26,769 nucleotides of DNA, from assembly GCA_002339345.1 (NCBI GenBank), contig DDKM01000059.1, forward strand, positions 1 to 26,769. The letters are read 5' to 3'. Under the pieces are notes generated by a model, which was not told the DNA's origin, did no database searches, and was given only the letters and a program-made list of their open reading frames with translations. The translations under genes and the position numbers were made by a program. Shown piece after piece: positions 21,223-26,769 of the stretch (the stretch's first letter is position 1; every line of letters begins with the position of its first letter). Origin of the DNA: Firmicutes bacterium UBA2598 (GTDB lineage: Bacteria > Bacillota > PH28-bin88).

Positions 21223-21450
21223 TTGAAACGTGACCGTCGGCGCTCCCGCAAGCGGGTTTGCAGCTTCTGTGTCGACAAGATCGAGCACGTCGATTACAAG
21301 GATGTAGGCAGACTGCGCCGTTACATTACCGAGCGGGGGAAAATCCTTCCCCGCCGGATTTCCGGGAACTGCGCGGGCCATCAGCGGCAGGTCACCGTGG
21401 CCATCAAGCGGGCCCGGATGATTGCCCTGTTGCCCTATACTACAGAATAG
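21223..21450 (+). CDS. rpsR: 30S ribosomal protein S18, zinc-ribbon (C+) form
   Basis: This 75-residue protein is S18, partner of S6 in the 30S platform. KRVCSFCVDKIEHVDYKDVGRLRRYITERGKILPRRISGNCAGHQRQVTVAIKRARMIALLPYT is the full family pattern. Cys pairs CSFC and a later C..H keep the metal-binding form of S18 rather than the zinc-free form, which suggests no zinc-independent replacement at this locus. The start is TTG 21223, with AAGGAGGT at 21208-21215. A hairpin follows the stop. Confidence 0.97.
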   Translation: MKRDRRRSRKRVCSFCVDKIEHVDYKDVGRLRRYITERGKILPRRISGNCAGHQRQVTVAIKRARMIALLPYTTE

Positions 21451-21454
21451 CCGG

Positions 21455-21480
21455 GGAGGGAGCGAAAAGCTCCCTCCTTG
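21455..21480 (+). terminator. Hairpin after rpsR
   Basis: GGAGGGAGC 21455-21463 pairs with GCTCCCTCC 21469-21477 around GAAAA. Only TTG follows, so it is a weak terminator or a 3'-end stabiliser of the rpsF-ssb-rpsR transcript. Confidence 0.6.
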
Positions 21481-21579
21481 TACATATTGCGGGAGTAGGG
21501 GAATAATCTGTTTAAAACCTCAGGCAGGAAAAGCCGCGGTGGTTAGAGAAAAGGAATCCTGCCGAAAGGGGGAGGATCC

Positions 21580-21894
21580 ATGCCAGTTGGGGAACGTGAA
21601 GTGGATATCGCCCGCAATATCCGGATGCTGGAGTGGTTGAAGGCAGAACTGGTATCAGCGGTGGGTACCCTCCTCAGGGGTGCGGTGCGCGGTGGACAGG
21701 AAGCCCTGGTGGATGGCCTGGCCGGTGTACTGATGACCACCTACCTACTGGGCCGGCGGTTGGGAATCAGCTATGCCCGGATGGAGAGCCGCCTATTGGA
21801 CAGGCTGCGGGCAGGCATTGCCGATGACCACGAAGCGGAGCAGTGGTTTGGAGATCTTTCCTCCCTTTTACACCATTTGGAAAGCAAGAGGTGA
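21580..21894 (+). CDS. MazG-like family protein
   Basis: This 104-residue all-helical protein matches the Firmicute MazG-like family: REVDIARNIRMLEWLKAELVSAVGTLLRGAV, then a central ALVDGLAGVLMTTYLLGRRLGISYARMESRLLDRLR. Its relation to MazG suggests a nucleotide pyrophosphohydrolase fold, but the acidic metal-binding EExxE...ExxD pattern is not clear, so activity is uncertain. ATG 21580 follows AAAGGGGGAGGA. It lies downstream of the rpsR hairpin and 5 bases before the yybS start, so it is probably cotranscribed with yybS. Confidence 0.72.
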   Translation: MPVGEREVDIARNIRMLEWLKAELVSAVGTLLRGAVRGGQEALVDGLAGVLMTTYLLGRRLGISYARMESRLLDRLRAGIADDHEAEQWFGDLSSLLHHLESKR

Positions 21895-21899
21895 CTTAG

Positions 21900-22871
21900 T
21901 TGGCCGAAGCAAGAGTATCCGCCCTGGTGGAAGGGGCCATATTGGCTGCCCTGACCGCCGTTCTGGCCCTGCTGGGCCTGTTTATCCCGCCTTTGCAGGT
22001 GGTGACCAACCTGATTTGGACCATCCCCATCGTGGTACTGATTGTCCGGCGGGATTTCCGGACCGGGGTGATGGCCACGGTGGTGACCGGCTTGGTGGTG
22101 TTATTGTTCGTCGGGCCGGTGCGTGCCCTGTTCCTCATCCTGCAGTTCGGGGGGCTGGGGTTGGTATATGGTTACCTGTTCCGCATCCGTTCGGGGGCGG
22201 GCAAGGCTATCTTAGGGGGCGCGGTGGTGGCGGCGGTGTCCATCGCCCTGACCATTGGTCTGTCCCTGGTCATTTCCGGCATGCCCTTTCAGGATGTGGA
22301 TGCCGAAATGCGCCAGATTGTGGACTCCGCCATGGAAATGTATGCCAGGATGGGTTTGCTGGACCAATTGGAAAGGCAGGGCACCGACCCGGAAACCCTC
22401 AAGGTCTCCCTGGAACAGATGGCCAGGCTGATGCTGTTATTGCTACCGGGGGCCATGGTGGCAGGAGCCGCCATCTCCGCTTTTATTAATTTCCTGCTGG
22501 CCCGGATGGTGCTTTTGCGCCTGGGCCTGTATGCGCCGGAACTGCCTCCCTTCCGGGAGTGGCAGCTGCCGTGGTACGGGGTGTGGGGGATCATCATCGG
22601 ACTGGCCCTCTGGCAGGGGGGGGATTACTGGCAGTGGCCTGTGGTAAAGGTAATCGGCCAGAACATCATGTATATTTACTTCCCCCTGCTTTTGGTGTCC
22701 GGCCTTTCCGTCCTGACCTTCTTTTATTACCGGGTCAACCTGTCGCCCTTTATCAAGGTGATGGTCGGTTTGCTCATCATGCTCAATTTTCCGCTGGCCA
22801 TGATGGCTGTGCTGGCGGTGGGGCTGTTCGATCCCCTGTTTAATTACCGGCGTTTGGCGAGAGGAGAGTGA
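21900..22871 (+). CDS. yybS: YybS-like DUF2232 membrane protein
   Basis: This 323-residue protein has about eight membrane helices and the DUF2232 (YybS) pattern: ALVEGAILAALTAVLALLGLFIPPLQVVTNLIWTIPIVVLIVRRDFRTGV at the start and GIIIGLALWQGGDYWQWPVVKVIGQNIMYIYFPLLLVSGLSVLTFFYYR near the end. A long polar segment (PFQDVDAEMRQIVDSAMEMYARMG...) lies between helix groups. The function is unknown. TTG 21900 follows AGAGGTGA. It is followed directly by rplI; the phosphodiesterase gene gdpP (yybT), which usually sits between them in Bacillus, is absent. Confidence 0.85.
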   Translation: MAEARVSALVEGAILAALTAVLALLGLFIPPLQVVTNLIWTIPIVVLIVRRDFRTGVMATVVTGLVVLLFVGPVRALFLILQFGGLGLVYGYLFRIRSGAGKAILGGAVVAAVSIALTIGLSLVISGMPFQDVDAEMRQIVDSAMEMYARMGLLDQLERQGTDPETLKVSLEQMARLMLLLLPGAMVAGAAISAFINFLLARMVLLRLGLYAPELPPFREWQLPWYGVWGIIIGLALWQGGDYWQWPVVKVIGQNIMYIYFPLLLVSGLSVLTFFYYRVNLSPFIKVMVGLLIMLNFPLAMMAVLAVGLFDPLFNYRRLARGE

Positions 22872-22875
22872 AGGG

Positions 22876-23337
22876 ATGAAGGTAATCCTTACCGCTGATG
22901 TGAAAACCCTGGGCAAAAAGGGTGCGGTGGTGGAGGTCGCCGACGGCTATGCCCGCAATTACTTGCTTCCCAGGGGGCTGGCCATTGAGGCCACCGCCGG
23001 GGCTTTAAAGGAACTGGATCAGACCAAAGGCCGGGTGGACGCCAAAAAGGCCCAAGAATTGAAGCAAGCCCAGGCCATGGGGGCCAAGCTGGCGGGAGCC
23101 TCCGTCCGGATTGCCTCCAAAACGGGGGAGGGCGGCCGACTGTTCGGCTCCGTCACCAGCAAGGAGATTGCGGAACAAATCCAGAAGCAATTTGGCCTGT
23201 CGGTGGACAAGCGCAAGATCGATTTGAAGGATCCCATCAAGACCCTTGGCACCTATCCGGTTACCATCAAGTTGCACGCCGAAGTTACAGTTCAGGTTTT
23301 CGTTGCAGTAGAGGCCGCAGCAAAGGAAAGGGGTTAA
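22876..23337 (+). CDS. rplI: 50S ribosomal protein L9
   Basis: This 153-residue protein is L9 of the large subunit. The N-terminal domain MKVILTADVKTLGKKGAVVEVADGYARNYLLPRGLAIEAT is the standard L9 signature. A long connecting helix rich in Lys/Ala (residues about 45-75) and the C-terminal domain (GRLFGSVTSKEIAEQIQKQFG...KRKIDLKDPIKTLGTYPVTIKLHAEVTVQVFVAV) follow. It is a few residues longer than usual at the C-terminus. It starts 4 bases after the yybS stop and ends 6 bases before lonC. Confidence 0.98.
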   Translation: MKVILTADVKTLGKKGAVVEVADGYARNYLLPRGLAIEATAGALKELDQTKGRVDAKKAQELKQAQAMGAKLAGASVRIASKTGEGGRLFGSVTSKEIAEQIQKQFGLSVDKRKIDLKDPIKTLGTYPVTIKLHAEVTVQVFVAVEAAAKERG

Positions 23338-23343
23338 GGCAAC

Positions 23344-25305
23344 ATGAAGGGTATTCTGGAAGAGTACCTGAAACGCAAACAGGAAGCAACAGAGATCAAG
23401 GACCGGGAAGATGTCGCCCGGATTACGAGGCAGGTCAAGTCTCTGTACGGGGTGATGTGCGAGCTTTTTGGCACCGATCGCATCGTCCTGAAGGCCAGCA
23501 AGCTGGAGGCCCTTCCCCTTTTGAAATCCGAGGATGTGGGGGAAAGGGTGCTGGGTTTGCAGAAGCTGATCTATGAGGACCCCACCATGGACCAGGTGCC
23601 CACCATGGTGGAAATACCCGCCATTTTGGAGCAAATCGAAGAGGAGATTGCCGACTTTGTAGCCAGGCGGGCGGTGGAGGAAAACCTGGAACGGAAAATC
23701 GCCGAACGGATGCAGGAACGGCACGAGGAGTACGTCCAGGAGATCAAGATGCAGATCCTGCGGGACAAGGCGGGCCCGGAAAACGCCCAGACCTTGAAAA
23801 GGCTGGCCATCCTGGAAAAGATGGAGCACACCAAACTGGCCCGTTCGGTGATGGAGGTGTTGCGTCCACGGCGGCTGGAGGAAATCGTCGGGCAGCAGCG
23901 GGCGGTGAAGGCACTGATATCCAAAATCGCTTCCCCCTTTCCACAGCACATCCTGCTCTATGGACCGCCGGGGGTGGGTAAAACAACCGCCGCCCGCATC
24001 GCTCTGGAAGCGGCCAAGAAACTGCGCCACAGCCCCTTCGGGCCGGACGCCCCCTTTGTGGAGGTCAATGGTGCCACCCTGCGGTGGGATCCCCGGGAGG
24101 TAACCAACCCCCTGCTGGGTTCCGTCCATGATCCCATTTACCAGGGAGCCCGGCGGGATCTGGCGGAAACCGGCATTCCGGAGCCCAAACTGGGTCTGGT
24201 CACCGATGCCCATGGCGGTGTGCTATTTATCGACGAAATCGGGGAAATGGATCCCCTGCTACTGAACAAGTTGCTCAAAGTGCTGGAGGACAAGCGGGTG
24301 GAATTCGATTCCTCCTACTACGATCCCCATGATGACAACGTGCCCCAGTATATCAAGAAGATCTTCGAAGAGGGCGCTCCGGCGGACTTCGTGCTCATCG
24401 GAGCGACCACCCGGGACCCGGCGGAAATCAACCCTGCCATCCGTTCCCGTTGTGCCGAAGTTTATTTTGACCCCCTTTCTCCATCGGACATCAAACAGAT
24501 TGTCCATAATGCATCGGAAAAGCTGGATGTGGAGCTGGAGCCGGGGGTGGCGGATTTAATCGCCGAATACACCATCGAGGGCCGGAAGGCCAACAACATT
24601 CTGGCGGATGCCTACAGCCTGTGCCTGTACCGGCGGGAAACCGCCCGGGGCCGTAAGGCTAAAAAGGTGCAGGTGACGGTGGCCGATGTGTACGAAGTGG
24701 TGCAGAGCGCCAGGTTGACGCCCTACGTGACGGTGAAGGCTTCCGACCAGCCGGAGGTGGGCAGGGCGCTGGGCCTGGCGGTGGCCGGTTTTGTGGGCTC
24801 GGTGCTGGAAATTGAGGCGGTGGCTTTCCCCGCCCGGGAACAGGGCAAGGGGACCATGCGGTTCAACGAAACAGCCGGGACCATGGCGAGGGATTCGGTA
24901 TTCAACGCCGCTTCCGTTTTCCGCCGGCTGACGGGTGAGGAACTGGACAATTACGACCTGCACATCAATGTGGTGGGCGGGGGTAATATTGATGGTCCCT
25001 CCGCCGGTGCGGCCATTTTGCTGGCGGTGATCAGTGCCGTGAAGGACCGTCCCCTACGCCAGGATGTGGCCATTACCGGCGAGTTGTCCATCCAGGGCCG
25101 CATCAAGCCGGTGGGCGGGGTCGGTGAAAAGATTCACGGTGCCAAACAGGCGGGCATCAAAACGGTGATTATCCCCCGGGAAAACCTGCCCGATGTACCA
25201 GTGGGGCTGAAGGGTGTGGAGATAATCCCGGTGGAGACCATGGAGGAAGCCGCCAAGGTGGCCTTTGGCGCGCCATTTGAACTGGGAAAGGCCAGCAGCC
25301 AGTAG
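23344..25305 (+). CDS. lonC: ATP-dependent Lon-family protease LonC
   Basis: This 653-residue protease is of the Lon group found in endospore formers. The N-terminal 190 residues are helical and charged, probably coiled coil, and lack the canonical Lon LAN domain. The AAA+ module has Walker A LLYGPPGVGKTTAARIA (about 203-219), Walker B GVLFIDEIGEMD and the sensor/Arg region GATTRDPAEINPAIRSRC. The C-terminal Lon protease domain has NVVGGGNIDGPSAGAAILLAV (catalytic Ser) and GGVGEKIHGAKQAGIKTVIIP (catalytic Lys). It removes misfolded or regulatory proteins; a sporulation link is inferred from the family. It lies between rplI and dnaB. Confidence 0.92.
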   Translation: MKGILEEYLKRKQEATEIKDREDVARITRQVKSLYGVMCELFGTDRIVLKASKLEALPLLKSEDVGERVLGLQKLIYEDPTMDQVPTMVEIPAILEQIEEEIADFVARRAVEENLERKIAERMQERHEEYVQEIKMQILRDKAGPENAQTLKRLAILEKMEHTKLARSVMEVLRPRRLEEIVGQQRAVKALISKIASPFPQHILLYGPPGVGKTTAARIALEAAKKLRHSPFGPDAPFVEVNGATLRWDPREVTNPLLGSVHDPIYQGARRDLAETGIPEPKLGLVTDAHGGVLFIDEIGEMDPLLLNKLLKVLEDKRVEFDSSYYDPHDDNVPQYIKKIFEEGAPADFVLIGATTRDPAEINPAIRSRCAEVYFDPLSPSDIKQIVHNASEKLDVELEPGVADLIAEYTIEGRKANNILADAYSLCLYRRETARGRKAKKVQVTVADVYEVVQSARLTPYVTVKASDQPEVGRALGLAVAGFVGSVLEIEAVAFPAREQGKGTMRFNETAGTMARDSVFNAASVFRRLTGEELDNYDLHINVVGGGNIDGPSAGAAILLAVISAVKDRPLRQDVAITGELSIQGRIKPVGGVGEKIHGAKQAGIKTVIIPRENLPDVPVGLKGVEIIPVETMEEAAKVAFGAPFELGKASSQ

Positions 25306-25347
25306 ATTGTCTACGGAACTTCTAATGGTTTGCAAGGAGTGGGTGGG

Positions 25348-26679
25348 TTGGATGGGTCTGTGATGCGGGTACCACCCCAAAATATTGAAGCTGAACAGGC
25401 CGCCCTGGGTTCCATGCTGCTGGACCGGGAGGCCCTGTTCAACGTACTGGAAATTCTCACCCCGGAGGATTTCTATCGCGACGCCCACCGGGTGATCTAC
25501 CGGGTCATCCAGCAGCTGGCGGAGAAGGGTGAGCCGGTGGACCTGGTGACGGTCTGTGATGCCCTGCGTAGCCGGGGAGAAGTGGAACAGGCCGGCGGCA
25601 TTAGCTATGTGGCGTCTCTGGCCAATGTGGTGCCTACCGCCACCAGTGCCGCTTATTATGCCAGGATCGTGGCGGACAAGGCGTTGCTAAGGGCCATGGC
25701 CCGGGCCGCCACCGGCATTGCGGAACGGGTCTATGCCGGCGGTGATGAGGTGGCGGAAATCCTGGACGAGGCGGAAAGGCTGATCATGGGGATAGCCCAG
25801 CGCCGCCGCCAGGACGGCTTTGTGCCCATCAAGCCGCTGTTGAACGAGGTCTTTGACCGGTTGGAGATGCTCAGCAAGAACAAGGGGGGAGCCACCGGGA
25901 TTCCCACCTTCCGGGATCTGGACCGGCTGCTGTCCGGCCTGCACCCCAGTGACCTGATTATTTGCGCTGCCCGGCCCGGGATGGGCAAGACCTCTTTTTG
26001 CTTGAACATCGCCCAAAACGTTGCGGTTAGACATCATATACCGGTGGCCATCTTCAGTCTGGAAATGTCCCGGGATCAGCTGGTCCAGCGCATGCTAGCC
26101 TCCCAGGCTATGGTGGACCAGCACCGGCTGCGCACCGGTTACCTGAATGATCATGAATTGCAAAAACTCTACGAGGCGGCAACCCCTCTGTATGAAGCCC
26201 CCCTATTTATTGATGATACGCCTGGTATTTCGGTCATGGAGGTGAGGGCCAAATCCAGGCGGCTGCAGAGCGAGCACGGGCTGGGCCTGCTGATCATCGA
26301 TTACCTGCAGTTGATGCAGTCTACCTCCCGCCGGGCGGAAAACCGTCAGCAGGAAATCTCCGAGATATCCCGGTCATTAAAGGCGCTGGCCAGGGAACTG
26401 AACGTACCGGTACTGGCCCTGTCCCAGCTTTCCCGGGCGGTGGAGCAGTCGGGGGACAAGCGCCCCAGCCTCAGCCATTTAAGGGAATCCGGCGCCCTGG
26501 AACAGGACAGTGACTGCGTGCTGTTCATCCACCGGCCAGAGTACTTCGACAAGGAAACTGACAAGAAGGGGATAGCGGAAATCATAGTGGCCAAACACCG
26601 CAACGGCCCTACCGGCACAGTGGAGATGGCCTTCCTGGCGGAATACACCCGGTTCATGGATCTGGCCAGGGATGTGTAA
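25348..26679 (+). CDS. dnaB: Replicative DNA helicase
   Basis: This 443-residue hexameric helicase (DnaC in Bacillus naming) unwinds DNA at the fork. The N-terminal DnaB domain begins VPPQNIEAEQAALGSMLLDREA. The RecA-like domain has Walker A ICAARPGMGKTSFCLNIA (about residues 208-225), SLEMSRDQLVQRML, Walker B GLLIIDYLQLMQ, and SQLSRAVEQSGDKRPSLSHLRESGALEQDSDCVLFIHRPEYF with sensor and DnaB-like motifs. TTG 25348 is chosen because AAGGAG 25334-25339 gives 8-base spacing; ATG 25363 is a possible alternative. It is the last gene in the window and follows lonC by 42 bases. Confidence 0.97.
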   Translation: MDGSVMRVPPQNIEAEQAALGSMLLDREALFNVLEILTPEDFYRDAHRVIYRVIQQLAEKGEPVDLVTVCDALRSRGEVEQAGGISYVASLANVVPTATSAAYYARIVADKALLRAMARAATGIAERVYAGGDEVAEILDEAERLIMGIAQRRRQDGFVPIKPLLNEVFDRLEMLSKNKGGATGIPTFRDLDRLLSGLHPSDLIICAARPGMGKTSFCLNIAQNVAVRHHIPVAIFSLEMSRDQLVQRMLASQAMVDQHRLRTGYLNDHELQKLYEAATPLYEAPLFIDDTPGISVMEVRAKSRRLQSEHGLGLLIIDYLQLMQSTSRRAENRQQEISEISRSLKALARELNVPVLALSQLSRAVEQSGDKRPSLSHLRESGALEQDSDCVLFIHRPEYFDKETDKKGIAEIIVAKHRNGPTGTVEMAFLAEYTRFMDLARDV

Positions 26680-26739
26680 CAATTTAGGCCAAGCTATAGT
26701 CACGATGGTTGCTAGTTCCAATGTCAAACATGTATATCG

Positions 26740-26756
26740 TGCGTATGTCATACGTG
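26740..26756. promoter_or_regulatory. Short palindrome downstream of dnaB
   Basis: CGTATG 26742-26747 and CATACG 26749-26754 are inverted around one base, within TGCGTATGTCATACGTGCA. It lies in the A/T-richer region before the window edge and could be an operator of the next gene or a weak hairpin. Confidence 0.3.
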
Positions 26757-26769
26757 CAGGGATATTTCA

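Noticed and set aside
23005..24213. 402-codon antisense frame over rplI/lonC
   Set aside because: Shadow frame produced by codon bias of two certain genes on the other strand.

Overview
The window looks like chromosome of an anaerobic, endospore-forming, GC-rich Firmicute of the Peptococcaceae/Desulfotomaculum kind. This rests on strong Shine-Dalgarno sites with frequent GTG/TTG starts, a sporulation-type Lon protease (LonC), YqhV, MazG-like, DUF2294, DUF441 and DUF951 families, a phosphosulfolactate pathway, and a selenoprotein SelD. The right half keeps a near-origin gene order also known from Bacillus (mscS, DUF951, rpsF-ssb-rpsR, yybS, rplI, replicative helicase). Species-level naming is not possible from the sequence alone.

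Layout. 1-1280: a Cys-rich tail of an upstream frame, an EamA drug/metabolite exporter and a 47-residue one-helix protein. 1280-4350: a KtrAB-type potassium uptake operon (trkH/ktrB, trkA/ktrA) flanked by two direct copies of a ~400-bp non-coding element. Each copy is a string of about ten stem-loops. 4490-7775: yqhV, then comA and comB (PEP + sulfite to phosphosulfolactate to sulfolactate), then two divergent tandem paralogs of unknown function. 7785-10632 (minus strand): a Gate/nucleoside-recognition membrane protein, a NIF3-like metal protein with a structured leader, and a DUF2294 protein. 10831-14336: DUF441, CvpA, a QueG-like double 4Fe-4S protein overlapping an M18 aminopeptidase. 14445-18291: a tight run of selD (in-frame UGA read as selenocysteine), yedF, a HEAT-repeat protein, an MscS channel and DUF951. 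18367-20265: a CGGC-domain protein (minus) and a MATE exporter (plus). 20446-26679: rpsF-ssb-rpsR, MazG-like, yybS, rplI, lonC, dnaB.

The most unusual thing is the pair of stem-loop arrays at 1326-1734 and 3938-4338. The copies are about 96% identical. Substitutions inside the clear stems keep pairing if the minus strand is the RNA (G-U wobbles, GNRA loops kept as GNRA), but give A-C mismatches on the plus strand. That points to a minus-strand structured RNA, or a mobile element derived from one, that I do not recognise. The second most useful point is that selD must be read through a UGA codon; an ordinary gene caller would cut off its catalytic N-terminus.
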